A DNA stretch of 64,000 bases, from assembly GCF_900129505.1 (NCBI RefSeq), contig NZ_LT670818.1, forward strand, positions 4,063,001-4,127,000. The letters run 5' to 3'. The stretch is from Bradyrhizobium erythrophlei. GTDB taxonomy: Bacteria; Pseudomonadota; Alphaproteobacteria; Rhizobiales; Xanthobacteraceae. The translations under genes and the position numbers were made by a program. Under the pieces are notes generated by a model. That model saw only the letters and a program-made list of their open reading frames with translations. It searched no databases and was not told the origin of the DNA. This document shows positions 24,551 through 32,920 of the stretch, one piece after another; the first letter of the stretch is position 1; every line of letters starts with the position of its first letter.

Positions 24551-24802
24551 ATGAAATACGCATTGGCAATTATCGCAGTGGCAAGTCTATGCGCCGCTGT
24601 ACCGGCGAGCGCGGAAGACGTTGGCGTTGGGGTCGGAGTTGGCCCAGTTGGAGCCGGCGTCACAGTAGGCGCGGACCACCGCGATCGAGATCGTGAGCGA
24701 ACAACCATCATCAAGGAGCGCGAACCCCGTGACACCACGGTTATCAGGGAACGCGAGAGAGAGCCGGATCGTAAGGTCATCATCGATCACGATCGCAACT
24801 AA
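24551..24802 (+). CDS. Small exported Arg/Glu/Asp-rich protein
   Basis: An 83-residue protein. Signal peptide MKYALAIIAVASLCAAVPAS is followed by EDVGVGVGVGPVGAGVTVGA and then a highly charged tail of alternating R, E and D (ERTTIIKEREPRDTTVIRER). The VGVGVG motif also occurs at the end of the 21486 product. GGAG lies 7 bases before ATG. Behind an exact EcfG-like promoter and closed by a terminator at 24848-24887. Function unknown; likely periplasmic and stress induced. Confidence 0.72.
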   Translation: MKYALAIIAVASLCAAVPASAEDVGVGVGVGPVGAGVTVGADHRDRDRERTTIIKEREPRDTTVIREREREPDRKVIIDHDRN

Positions 24803-24847
24803 GCGGACGAATTACCTTCCAACCTGTTGTCTGCTTATCGTAAGACT

Positions 24848-24887
24848 AACCCGCTCGTTGATTTCCATCACGGGCGGGTTTTCGTTT
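24848..24887 (+). terminator. Hairpin terminator
   Basis: AACCCGC (24848-24854) with following CG pairs with GGGCGGGTT ending 24880, then TTCGTTT. Closes the 24551 gene. Confidence 0.65.
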
Positions 24888-24903
24888 GCCGACGTCATCG
24901 GTG

Positions 24904-25437
24904 CTACTTCCAAAATGGTTTTGCTGACGCAAGCCTCTTGAACGATGCGACGGCGGCAGCCATAACTGTGTTGATGCGGGCTTCCTCCTGGCCCGTGAGG
25001 ACACCTGCGGCGAACGCCCGTCGAGCGCGGTCCTGGGCTTTTGTACTCGGCGCGGGCTCCGTCGCGATTTCCGCAGTCAAGTGCTCATGCACGCTGATGT
25101 CGTTGAGGTCGCCAAGGCAGTCCCGCACTTCCCCGAGCGCCGAGAGGAACGCTGTGCTGTGCGCAGCCTTGACACCTTCTTGCCGGAGAGCACCGTTTCG
25201 AAGAATTGGGCCGCATAGCGAAGCTTTTTGGCCTGTATGCGAAGCTTGTGTCGCCTGTGTGGATCTAATTTCGTCAGCAGCCGGCCAGCGCCACTTCGAC
25301 CTTCGATCCCCCGACCTCGAGCGGGTAGGTCGTTCGGCGCACTCTGGTCTCGAATATCGGCCGCAGCGATGGCCGGTGCGGCGCACCCGAAACGTCACGC
25401 CGTTTTTCCGCAGCGCAAACTTGTCCGTGTCGAAGTG
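24904..25437 (-). pseudogene. CYTH-CHAD protein, decayed
   Basis: Pieces of a CYTH-CHAD protein appear in several minus-strand frames in the right order: FHFDTDKFALRKNGVTFRVR (CYTH strand), YPLEVGGSKVEVALAG, then HKLRIQAKKLRYAAQFFETV (CHAD helix), and finally ALGEVRDCLGDLNDISVHEH through AAVASFKRLASAKPFWK to the stop at 24904. Between the CYTH piece and the first CHAD piece several hundred residues of a normal protein are missing, and at least two frameshifts separate the parts. Intact relatives are triphosphate-binding or polyphosphate-associated. No function is expected. Confidence 0.8.
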
Positions 25438-25835
25438 AAGTAGAGCGAGACCTGCGTCACCTGTTTCGGAGGCGTCATATGCCGCAGGGAACGAGCTTGC
25501 TTAGCCTCATTACCTCCGAGGAGGGAAGCTCAAGCTTGACTTCGGTTTCAACTAGCGGCGGCACGGAAGGCGTTCCCAGATGATGCTTTGACAAGCGCTT
25601 GAATGGCCAAAAGTTGCAGACCGCATCCGCACAGCAATGAATTTCCCGAAACGTCGCCGGCGGCGCTGCCCGATTCCTAAAGCCGTTCAATGGCGGTCCG
25701 GCGGGCATGGATGTCACTCCAGTCTCAGAGCCGTCAGCCCGCCGGTTCACGCCGGCGGTTTTTTCGGCGATATCGCAACCAAAGAGGTCTGCGAAGGTTC
25801 AGGGTTGGCTGGGTGGCCATTTACAGGAGCGCTCC
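25438..25835. other. Intergenic, about 400 bases with one terminator
   Basis: No convincing gene. The only clear element is the hairpin terminator at 25737-25762, with no intact gene in front of it on the plus strand, which suggests a lost gene or an unannotated small RNA. Confidence 0.4.
25737..25762 (+). terminator. Orphan hairpin terminator
   Basis: CCGCCGG (25737-25743) pairs with CCGGCGG (25750-25756), followed by six T. No gene precedes it on this strand within the gap. Confidence 0.7.
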
Positions 25836-26249
25836 ATGTGCGATTACAGCGTACATGCGGTCGCAACTCGTCCCGCAGAGGTCGCGGAAACGTTGGTGTC
25901 AACCAAATTCAAATCTACAACGACCAGGGGCTTTGCGAGCCCGGGCAATCCGCAGGTTGCGGTCTGCCTTCGTCCAGGAACCGAGCTCGCATTCGAGAAT
26001 GACGTTCAAGCCGGCGGTTTTTTGTTTCGGAAGAAAATCGGCGATCGGCTGGCACGGTTTCGCCAGGTCGCCCTCGACCAGCCGAGCCGCCATCACGACG
26101 CGCTGGAATTTTCAAATGGTGCAGTCGTTCTGGTCACCGATCTCGCAGTTGGACAACGGGCCACGGTGCTGCAATTGCCTGCAAGCCCAATGGATGAAAA
26201 GATTAAGACGTCCCAACCCGCGGCTCGATATGAGGCTGCTGATATCTGA
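25836..26249 (+). CDS. Conserved hypothetical protein (MCDYSVHAVATRPAEV type)
   Basis: A 137-residue protein starting MCDYSVHAVATRPAEVAETL; ATG 25836 has AGGAG 5 bases upstream. Other marks are TRGFASPGNPQVAVCLRPGT, ARFRQVALDQPSRHHDALEF and VGQRATVLQLP. I recall this as a lineage-restricted family in bradyrhizobia with a Cys-Asp-Tyr-Ser N-terminus and an RHHDAL motif, of unknown function. The Cys and His residues could bind a metal, which is speculation. Closed by a perfect palindromic hairpin at 26293. Confidence 0.72.
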   Translation: MCDYSVHAVATRPAEVAETLVSTKFKSTTTRGFASPGNPQVAVCLRPGTELAFENDVQAGGFLFRKKIGDRLARFRQVALDQPSRHHDALEFSNGAVVLVTDLAVGQRATVLQLPASPMDEKIKTSQPAARYEAADI

Positions 26250-26292
26250 CGGGCTTTTCGCGATGCCGACGTACCTGGCCCCTCACGGTTTG

Positions 26293-26322
26293 GCCCGCCT
26301 TGGATCCAAGGCGGGCGGTTGT
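26293..26322 (+). terminator. Hairpin from a perfect 24-base palindrome
   Basis: GCCCGCCTTGGA and its exact reverse complement TCCAAGGCGGGC abut at 26293-26316, followed by GGTTGTTGG. It separates the 25836 gene and the convergent 26348-26926 gene. Confidence 0.65.
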
Positions 26323-26347
26323 TGGGCCAATAGACCTACTCTGAAAA

Positions 26348-26926
26348 TCAGGGAATGCTGCCTTTCGGGCAATGACGGTCGGTGACCAGCCGCGGCACCC
26401 TGCGCCGATACATTCGATCGAGCGCATGCACCACATCGTTCTTGTCGAGTACCGCTATCAGACGCTCCATGGTTCGCGCCGCGTCAGACTGCCCCGCCTC
26501 AATGTATTCCCCAAGGATACGCCTGGCGTCCTCGATAGCGCGCAGGACCGTCTCTTGGTCGGGATTATTCATTACACCGAGCAACTCCACAGAACAGGGA
26601 TTCAAGATCCGAAAGGCTCGTTGGTTCCGTCGCGCTCTGTAGCACTGCCTCGGCGAGCCATCGCTGATTTTGCAGAAACGCTTTTCGTCAGGGGTCTCTG
26701 CGAAGGTGAGGTGGCTCGTCATAGCCGCGCCGGCTGCTATAGAATACAGGGCCATCAGCGCCATGCCGACCAGCGCAACAGCTAGACCGCCTATTACCAA
26801 CGCTATGTAGTTGTCGGATGGCATCGGTTCGCCCGGGCCCGTAAGACCGGCGTAGGCATACCAACCGACCGTGGCCAACAGCCCCAGCAAAACAGCTATT
26901 GCCAAGATGGTGGCGCCCGTGCGCAT
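26348..26926 (-). CDS. Membrane-anchored protein with helical C-terminal domain (possible gene fusion)
   Basis: A 192-residue frame. Residues 1-70 hold two membrane segments (TILAIAVLLGLLATVGWYAY and YIALVIGGLAVALVGMALMA). From about residue 118 a soluble helical unit starts at an internal Met: MNNPDQETVLRAIEDARRIL, then TMERLIAVLDKNDVVHALDR and RRRVPRLV. The latter resembles separate small rhizobial proteins with LLAVLDRNDVV, so two ancestral genes may have merged after loss of a stop or a frameshift. GGAGA lies before ATG 26926. Confidence 0.6.
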   Translation of the reverse strand: MRTGATILAIAVLLGLLATVGWYAYAGLTGPGEPMPSDNYIALVIGGLAVALVGMALMALYSIAAGAAMTSHLTFAETPDEKRFCKISDGSPRQCYRARRNQRAFRILNPCSVELLGVMNNPDQETVLRAIEDARRILGEYIEAGQSDAARTMERLIAVLDKNDVVHALDRMYRRRVPRLVTDRHCPKGSIP

Positions 26927-27102
26927 GGCAGTCTCCATTGGCAGGATAAGCGGTGGCAGAAGATTCGTTCCGGTCCTACGCGGAACAACTCTCTGGCCGC
27001 TGGATTATTTATAAGGTTGGGATTGAAGAGCCTAACCCGCATAGCTCCGCCACATCCCCCAGGCCAGGGCTATGCACTGTCCGAAATAAGCGCGAGCCGG
27101 CC

Positions 27103-27396
27103 ATGATTGACCCCGTTGAAGATATTTGCGCCCCCGCCGCGATCGAGCGGGCCCTTAGCATCTTTCGAGAGCTGCGCGAGCAAGATCAATCAGTCATTCT
27201 GCAGGCGCGAAAGATACTCACGCAGCATATTTACGCGATGATTGACAAGGGCGAGTATGACGAGCAGCGGTTAACCGTGAGCGGTCTTGCGCACCTCAAA
27301 TCCATCGAGCGCGACCATGCGATAAAATCGGCTCATGGTACTCCAACCAAAAAGCGAAGCCGTAGATCGTCGATTTCAAGCGAAAGTCAGATTTGA
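27103..27396 (+). CDS. Small conserved-looking hypothetical protein
   Basis: A 97-residue soluble helical protein starting MIDPVEDICAPAAIERALSI with ARKILTQHIYAMIDKGEYDE and VSGLAHLKSIERDHA, then a basic tail (PTKKRSRRSS). The ribosome site is weak; a longer open frame begins at 26953. A GGAAC-N16-GATT sequence at 26982-27006 is a possible weak stress promoter. I recognise the pattern only as a lineage-restricted small protein. Confidence 0.55.
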   Translation: MIDPVEDICAPAAIERALSIFRELREQDQSVILQARKILTQHIYAMIDKGEYDEQRLTVSGLAHLKSIERDHAIKSAHGTPTKKRSRRSSISSESQI

Positions 27397-27620
27397 GTCT
27401 TGCCGGCGCCGGCCGACAAGTACCGCTCCGCGTTCAGCGAGGGCCATAACCATACTTGCGAATTTGCCGGCCGCGCCAACTGAGGAGGACGGTTATGACC
27501 ACCTTGAGCGCATGCAGGATACTCCTCGCGTCGTTCGTCTCTGGCGCGCCGGCTCGAAGACGGCTCCAAGTGGGTCGCCGAAACTTCCCCAAGTGGGTCG
27601 CCGAAACTTCTCCGCGCGAA

Positions 27621-27818
27621 TCAATCCGATCTGTTGAGAAGCCCGGTCAGGGACGTGATCGAGGTTGGATGAGCCGCCAGCCATTCCTCGCTCTGCGCGA
27701 TGTCCACGTAGTGTGCTGCCATCCTCAAGAGCCGGTCGCGGACCTCGATATTCTCTTCGTGATCCGCCCGGTCAGTAAGTTCAGCAGCGCGCCGCAGGAG
27801 TTCCGATGGATCTGTCAT
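27621..27818 (-). CDS. Small helical hypothetical protein
   Basis: A 65-residue protein MTDPSELLRRAAELTDRADH with RDRLLRMAAHYVDIAQSEEW, a heptad-like two-helix pattern common in short rhizobial proteins (the RRAAxLRxxA type). GAGG lies upstream of ATG 27818 (GTG at 27821 is also possible). Function unknown. Confidence 0.6.
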   Translation of the reverse strand: MTDPSELLRRAAELTDRADHEENIEVRDRLLRMAAHYVDIAQSEEWLAAHPTSITSLTGLLNRSD

Positions 27819-27866
27819 CACTCTACCTCAGTATTGAGGGGGCGGGCCGTTGAGATGCGGAAAGCC

Positions 27867-28124
27867 TCATGCCCTAAGACGCCAAGTCCGCCGACCCTTT
27901 ACGCGAATGCTTGTCCGAGCTGGGTGCGTTGTTGCTTGAACCGCTTGTACGCCGCAATGGCCCGGTTGGAGAGCGCGAGCCGGCTCGCCGCGCCGGATCA
28001 TCAGTCCGATGGTGTCGTAGAGAAATCGGCTGGCAACAGCCGCATCTTCAATCTCACCGGTACGTTCAAGATAGTCCCAGGCAATCTGAATTGAGTTCTC
28101 TATCAAGACCGGCAGCGGTTCCAT
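27867..28124 (-). CDS. Small stress-type protein with probable C-terminal frameshift
   Basis: The frame starts MEPLPVLIENSIQIAWDYLE and continues ASRFLYDTIGLMIRRGEPAR, a pattern I recall from a family of roughly 75-residue bradyrhizobial proteins. After RRGEPARAL the annotated frame becomes implausible, while the neighbouring frame reads SNRAIAAYKRFKQQRTQLGQ and stops at 27899. A two-base loss in a CT run near 27976 would explain this. An exact EcfG-like promoter lies upstream at 28152-28176. Confidence 0.6.
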   Translation of the reverse strand: MEPLPVLIENSIQIAWDYLERTGEIEDAAVASRFLYDTIGLMIRRGEPARALQPGHCGVQAVQATTHPARTSIRVKGRRTWRLRA

Positions 28125-28151
28125 TTTTCCATCCTCGAAAGCTTAGTAGAA

Positions 28152-28176
28152 AACGACTTTCGCAGGCGTCAGTTCC
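28152..28176 (-). promoter_or_regulatory. EcfG-like general-stress promoter
   Basis: Minus strand GGAAC (complement 28172-28176), 16 bases, CGTT (complement 28152-28155), 27 bases before ATG 28124. Exact consensus. Confidence 0.7.
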
Positions 28177-28376
28177 TATTTAACCGGCCGATCTCCCGAT
28201 CGAGCAACCAAGCCTGGCCTTCGCACAATCCGCATCTTGAATGCACACGCGGAGATCAAATTAGGGCCCGATGATTTCGAAGCCTTGTCGACCGGCTGTT
28301 TTGACATTCAGTCGTGGTGGAACGGGCTGGAAGATCGAACGCGGCTTGTGGTTTTTGCAGAACAAGAGAGAAGCAG

Positions 28377-28401
28377 GGAACGATTGCGTTTTGGAAGCGT
28401 T
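28377..28401 (+). promoter_or_regulatory. EcfG-like promoter of the YciF-type gene
   Basis: GGAAC (28377-28381), 16 bases, CGTT (28398-28401), 47 bases before ATG 28449. Exact consensus. Confidence 0.75.
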
Positions 28402-28448
28402 TGCGTCTTCGAATCGTTTGAAGCGCACTGCTACACTGGAGGATCGCA

Positions 28449-28964
28449 ATGGGAATCTTTACGCAAGACATCAAGACGATGGATGACCTTTTCCTGCACG
28501 GCTTGCAGGATATCTACTATGCCGAACATCAGATCACCAAGGCGCTGCCGAAGATGATCGACAAGGCCACCAATCGTGATCTCGCCAACGGCTTGAAAGC
28601 GCATCTTGAAGAAACAAACAAGCAGATCGAACGGCTGGACAACGTCTTTCAGAAACTCGACAAGAAGCCGAGCAGCACCCAATGCCCGGCGATCGATGGT
28701 ATCATCAAGGAGGCAGATGAGGTGGTCGGCGAAGTAGCCGACAAGGCCGTGCTTGATGCGGCGATCATCGCCGGTGCACAAGCGGTCGAGCACTACGAGA
28801 TTTGCCGCTACGGCACCCTGATCGCCTGGGCGCAACAGCTCGGACACGAAGAGGTGGTCCGCTTCCTGACCACCAATCTGAACGAAGAGAAGGCCGCCAA
28901 TACCAAGCTCAACACCGTGGCGCTTCGCAAGGGCGTCAACAGCAAGGCATCGACCGCAGCTTGA
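28449..28964 (+). CDS. YciE/YciF family ferritin-like protein (DUF892)
   Basis: A 171-residue four-helix protein. Family marks: DDLFLHGLQDIYYAEHQITK, LKAHLEETNKQIERLD, AIDGIIKEADEVV, AIIAGAQAVEHYEICRYGTL and LTTNLNEEKAANTKL. Glu and His residues (YYAEHQ, LEET, EHYE, NEEK) match the diiron-like ligands of the ferritin-like fold. Members are stress-induced; exact reaction unknown. GGAGGA lies 7 bases before ATG, and an exact EcfG-type promoter lies upstream. Confidence 0.93.
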   Translation: MGIFTQDIKTMDDLFLHGLQDIYYAEHQITKALPKMIDKATNRDLANGLKAHLEETNKQIERLDNVFQKLDKKPSSTQCPAIDGIIKEADEVVGEVADKAVLDAAIIAGAQAVEHYEICRYGTLIAWAQQLGHEEVVRFLTTNLNEEKAANTKLNTVALRKGVNSKASTAA

Positions 28965-28986
28965 TGAGTGAGCGCTACATTGTCGT

Positions 28987-29025
28987 CCAGCTGAAAGGCT
29001 CGAGGGGTTCGGGGTTTTCAGCTGG
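28987..29025 (+). other. Hairpin between YciF-type and kinase genes
   Basis: CCAGCTGAAA (28987-28996) pairs perfectly with TTTCAGCTGG (29016-29025). There is no U tract, so it may be an attenuator, a processing site or a Rho-independent-like end of the YciF transcript. Confidence 0.5.
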
Positions 29026-29039
29026 GCCATGATGCGGAC

Positions 29040-30239
29040 ATGACAATGCCTTCCGGGACGGAGACATCAAGGCCGCCGGTCTCAACGACGCGGGACGAGC
29101 TTCTCTATCGCCTGCGACAACAATCCCTGCTGGGCGAATTCGGCCGATCCGCGCTACAGACCCGCGACATGAGGCAGATACTGCAGCGTGCCACCGAACT
29201 TTGCGCCCAGGGTTTGGAAGCTCGATTCGCCAAGGTGCTGGAATATATCCCGGACGAGAAAAGGCTTCTCATCCGTGCGGGCGTCGGATGGCCGGCTGGC
29301 ACCATCGATCATGTCTCTCTCGGGGCTGATGTGGAATCGCCCGCTGGTTATGCCTTTCACACCGGGAAGATAGTGATTTCTAACCACCTTCAGGAGGAGA
29401 CCCGCTTCCGGACGCCGCAGTTGCTGGCGCAGCACGGCGTCAGGCGCGCTATCAATGTGCTCATTGCGCGTGGCGGCGAAGGCCACCTGCCGTTCGGCGT
29501 GCTGGAAGTCGATAGTGCTGATCCCGGTCAATTCGATCTTGCGGACGCCGATTTCCTGGCGGGCTTCGCCGGACTACTCGGCATCGCCATAGAGCGGCAG
29601 CATGCCGATGCGGAACTTCAATCCTCCCTCGATCACCAGGCCATGCTGACGCGCGAGATGAGCCACCGCGTCAAGAACAGCCTCGCATCGGTGGTGGGGC
29701 TGCTTCGCGTCCAGGCCCGCAGCGCCCAATCGGAAGACGTCCAAAATGCCCTCAAGGACGCGGCTTCGCGCATCACCACGATCGCGCAAGTGCACGATCA
29801 CCTTTGGTGCAGCAAGCAGATCGGATTCGTCGACATCGCCGACTTTGCCGGCGAGCTTTGCCACAAGCTGCAGGAAACCTCGCCCGGCCACAAACTCCAC
29901 TGCAAATTCGGCAACCTGATGATTTCGGCGGACAAGGCGGTTCCCCTTGGTCTCCTCATCAATGAGCTTGTTACCAATGCCGTCAAACATGCTTACCCCG
30001 ATGGATCGGGCGAAATCCATGTCTCGGGCGAACAGCGCGGTGAGGATCTGCACGTCGAAATCTCGGATCAAGGAATCGGCCTCCCGAAGGATTTCGATAT
30101 TGACCAGCCGCGGGCAAGCCTCGGCTTCAAGGTCATCAAGAGTCTTCTCGGTCAACTCGACGGACGCATCACGGTGTCCTCAAACGAACCGAAGGGCGCA
30201 GCCATCCAACTGGACGTGCCGCTCGACCTTCCGTCATGA
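29040..30239 (+). CDS. GAF-domain HisKA_2-type sensor histidine kinase
   Basis: A 399-residue cytoplasmic kinase. The GAF domain spans about residues 36-185 (ATELCAQGLEARFAKVLEYI, GVLEVDSADPGQFD). The dimerisation helix AMLTREMSHRVKNSLASVVG carries phospho-acceptor His209 in an HRxxN motif. The ATPase domain has VPLGLLINELVTNAVKHAYP (N box), EISDQGIGLPKDF (G1) and SLGFKVIKSLLGQLDG (G2). HRxxN kinases of this class phosphorylate PhyR or related regulators in the general stress response. A response regulator gene follows (30426). Confidence 0.92.
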   Translation: MTMPSGTETSRPPVSTTRDELLYRLRQQSLLGEFGRSALQTRDMRQILQRATELCAQGLEARFAKVLEYIPDEKRLLIRAGVGWPAGTIDHVSLGADVESPAGYAFHTGKIVISNHLQEETRFRTPQLLAQHGVRRAINVLIARGGEGHLPFGVLEVDSADPGQFDLADADFLAGFAGLLGIAIERQHADAELQSSLDHQAMLTREMSHRVKNSLASVVGLLRVQARSAQSEDVQNALKDAASRITTIAQVHDHLWCSKQIGFVDIADFAGELCHKLQETSPGHKLHCKFGNLMISADKAVPLGLLINELVTNAVKHAYPDGSGEIHVSGEQRGEDLHVEISDQGIGLPKDFDIDQPRASLGFKVIKSLLGQLDGRITVSSNEPKGAAIQLDVPLDLPS

Positions 30240-30425
30240 CGAAGGAACCAGACCGTATCCGTGCATTCCCCGTGAGGCCACACGCACGGAACGCAGTCGG
30301 CCACCAGCGGTTTCGTTCACTCTCGACAGAAGGAACGTGGACCTCGACGCATTAGCGGCCCTCATCATGCGCAGGATTCCTTTTTGGAGAATCGGAACAC
30401 TCGGCGGGGAATCGAGGCTCAGATC

Positions 30426-30803
30426 GTGGCAGATACACCGTCAAGACAAGTGGTCCTCATCGTCGAAGACGAAGCCCTGGTCCGCATGACCGCGGTCGAC
30501 ATGATCGAGGAAGCCGGGTTCGAAGTTGTGGAGGCCACGAATGCCGACGAGGCGATCCTCCTGCTTGAGGCCCGGCTCGACATCACCGTGGTTTTCACCG
30601 ATATCGAAATGCCGGGTTCGATGAACGGCCTGAGGCTCGCTGAGGCCGTCAGGGGCCGATGGCCGCCTATCAAAATAATCGCGACATCGGGCCATTGCGT
30701 CGTACGTGACGGCGACCTGCCGTCTGGCGGGCTGTTCTTGGCAAAACCTTACAGCCCTACCCAGATTTCCAGCGCATTACGGGAGGTCACGGCCCAGGCC
30801 TAA
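30426..30803 (+). CDS. Single-domain response regulator
   Basis: A 125-residue receiver-only protein. Acidic pocket ED at 14-15, phospho-acceptor Asp59 in VVFTDIEMPGSM, Thr/Ser at IIATSGH (88), and Lys107 in FLAKPY are all present. There is no output domain, so it probably acts as phosphate relay or sink for the kinase encoded 186 bases upstream. It lacks the FATGUY form typical of SdrG-type regulators. GTG 30426 is chosen because it begins the receiver fold with a minimal leader; an ATG at 30384 would extend it by 14 residues. Confidence 0.88.
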   Translation: MADTPSRQVVLIVEDEALVRMTAVDMIEEAGFEVVEATNADEAILLLEARLDITVVFTDIEMPGSMNGLRLAEAVRGRWPPIKIIATSGHCVVRDGDLPSGGLFLAKPYSPTQISSALREVTAQA

Positions 30804-31539
30804 TACTGACAGATACCGAACAGATAACTCGGCACTCCCCATTGAAGGCAGGATGGATAAAAACTGTCCCAACTGTTTTGTCATGCGTGGGTCTGCGTGG
30901 CCATCTCGATAGGGCATGGTCCGAAAGCTTGGCTGCTGTGCGGGCGGGGGTCCCAGCTCGGGCGCCTGTCCGGATTTAACGCAACGCCATAAGCACTAGT
31001 TTCAGCTTGATGCGTTTTGCGGTTTCACTGGCCTATTTTGAACGCGCCAAACGCCCCGCCTTGCGCGCGACCGCAAGGACGAGGTCGATGGCGGCCGGCT
31101 GGAGGTCTCCCGCCACAGCCATCGAAACGTTCATCTACTTGCTTCGTTCTCGGTGGTTCGTTTCCATTCGAAATCGTTAAGTACAGAAGTGCACATACTC
31201 GGCAGTCATTTTAGTGTACGTCAGCTCATCACCGCCCGGTCTCGGTAATATTCGGTGACCGAGAGCGTTGTGCTCCTCACCTGATCCATCAGCGGAGCAT
31301 CACAGGCCTGCTTAGACTCGCCCCAAACCATCGATCGTTGTTTCCGATCGAACGGCCTCGTTGCCCCTAAGTGTCAGGGCCGCATGATGCTGGCACGAAT
31401 TCAACCTGGTCCTAAGGGATCCATGTGCGGTCGTTCGAATGCCCGAAGTTCGAACATGTCTAGAAAGCGCTGGGCGAGGAGTCGGCGAACACGGGCTGAC
31501 GGCAGGCGGGCCTAAACCGTCCAAATGAGGAGCGCCGTC
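30804..31539. other. Gap of about 740 bases, no gene seen
   Basis: Short frames on both strands lack ribosome sites and recognisable patterns. No terminator with U tract and no exact EcfG promoter were found. Confidence 0.4.
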
Positions 31540-31767
31540 ATGGTGCGTTTGAAATCGGAATGGACAGAGGAAGACAACGCGCGCCTGAAAGAATTTGTAG
31601 CGCAAGGCGCGTCAATCATCCGTGCCGCCGCCGCGCTCGATCGCAGCATTAGGAACGTCCGTATACAGGCGCGAAAGCTCGGAGCGCCGTTCCCTCCAAT
31701 GCGGATTTTTCGCAAAAAGTTTGTGGATGCGCCGTCGAATTCCTGGCTAAAAAGAACGCGCATTTAG
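31540..31767 (+). CDS. Small HTH-like hypothetical protein
   Basis: A 75-residue basic protein MVRLKSEWTEEDNARLKEFV, then AQGASIIRAAAALDRSIRNV and RIQARKLGAPFPPMR. The W-T-x-E-D-x-x-L start and the R-AAAALxRSxxNVRxxARKLG segment look like a Myb/SANT- or GcrA-like DNA-binding helix-turn-helix seen in small rhizobial proteins. GAGGAG lies 9 bases before ATG 31540; an ATG at 31525 overlaps that site and is less likely. Confidence 0.68.
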   Translation: MVRLKSEWTEEDNARLKEFVAQGASIIRAAAALDRSIRNVRIQARKLGAPFPPMRIFRKKFVDAPSNSWLKRTRI

Positions 31768-32071
31768 AATAAATGGGGCCACGTCAGTTAGCGGCTTTTT
31801 GATATGCCCCCACCAAGCGCCATCTGCCGGGGGCACCTTCTCCGGAGACCATCGCGCCGTTGCGCGTCCGCAGGAAAGCGAGAGCTTGATATGGAGGCTT
31901 GATATCATCCGGACAACGAGAGGTGAGGCCCTTCTTTCTTAATTACCAACGGCGATAGCCGCGGTGGTATCCGTACCTCGACGCACCGTATTGCCGACTC
32001 CGACGAAGAAGTTGCTCGATCGAGCTTATCGGAGCTAAAGATCCGCCGCACCGGTCCAAGTTGAGGCAGTT
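31768..32071. other. Intergenic with a possible protein-tail remnant
   Basis: On the minus strand a short frame ends YGASRYGYHRGYRRW then TAA at 31943. This looks like the C-terminus of a small exported Tyr/Arg-rich protein whose front is gone. Nothing else is supported. Confidence 0.35.
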
Positions 32072-32920
32072 TCATCGGCCAGACTTGTTCAAGATTTCTA
32101 ACGGAGCCTTGTGCTTTGCAAAGGCATGAGTAATTTCCGCACCCAACAGGATGATTTGCGACGAATAATAGACCCATATCAAGATGACAATGATCGATGC
32201 TGAGGCCCCGTACGTAGACTCCAATCCTTGCTTGCCGATGTAAAATCCTATGGCGGATTTCCCGAGTTCAAAAAGGACGGCAGTAACGACCGCTCCGAGC
32301 CAAACGTCGTACCAATCAACGGCCGCGTCAGGGAGCCACTTGAACATCATCGCAAAAAGCAACGAGATGACGCCAATAGATGCCATAATGGTAACGAGGT
32401 GCAAAAGCCACTCCTGCACATGTGGAGCGGCATATTTCCCAAAAGCTGCAAGCCCGGCGGTTACGAGCAGTGATACCAAGAGGAGGAAGCCCAGTGCGAG
32501 GACCGCGGCGAGTGAAACGATATAATTACGGATGAAGTGCCAAATGCCGTCGCCCGACGTTTCGCCCACCTCCCAAACGATATTCAGAGCGTCCTTAAGC
32601 TGGACCACGACCCCAATGGCTGCGAAGATCACGGCTCCCAGGCCGAGCAGCGTTGCGACAAAGCCCTCTCGGGGCCGACCTGCATCCGCCAACATCGCCT
32701 GAACCGCTTTCGCACCGGTGTCCCCAAGCATGTCTTTGATCGAGGACGCCACCCGTCCGCTGACGGCCTCTTGACCGAAAAAGAATCCGGCAACGGCGAT
32801 GGCGATTACAATGATTGGTCCAAGCGAGAACACCGAGTAATAGGCGAGAGCCGCGCCTTGTCGAGAATCTTTATGGCTGGACCAATTTGCAGCCGCCTCT
32901 TTTACAACTGTCCATAACAT
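32072..32920 (-). CDS. YihY/BrkB family membrane protein
   Basis: A 282-residue protein from the ATG at 32920. The YihY start is clear: ASHKDSRQ-type NWSSHKDSRQGAALAYYSVF, then SLGPIIVIAIAVAGFFFG. Further membrane segments include LLGLGAVIFAAIGVVVQLKD, YIVSLAAVLALGFLLLVSLL, VISLLFAMMFKWLPD and ASIIVILIWVYYSSQIILLG, with GAEITHAFAK at the end, about six in all. The family is often mislabelled ribonuclease BN; its true role is unknown. A longer frame to 33022 has no better ribosome site. Confidence 0.9.
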   Translation of the reverse strand: MLWTVVKEAAANWSSHKDSRQGAALAYYSVFSLGPIIVIAIAVAGFFFGQEAVSGRVASSIKDMLGDTGAKAVQAMLADAGRPREGFVATLLGLGAVIFAAIGVVVQLKDALNIVWEVGETSGDGIWHFIRNYIVSLAAVLALGFLLLVSLLVTAGLAAFGKYAAPHVQEWLLHLVTIMASIGVISLLFAMMFKWLPDAAVDWYDVWLGAVVTAVLFELGKSAIGFYIGKQGLESTYGASASIIVILIWVYYSSQIILLGAEITHAFAKHKAPLEILNKSGR

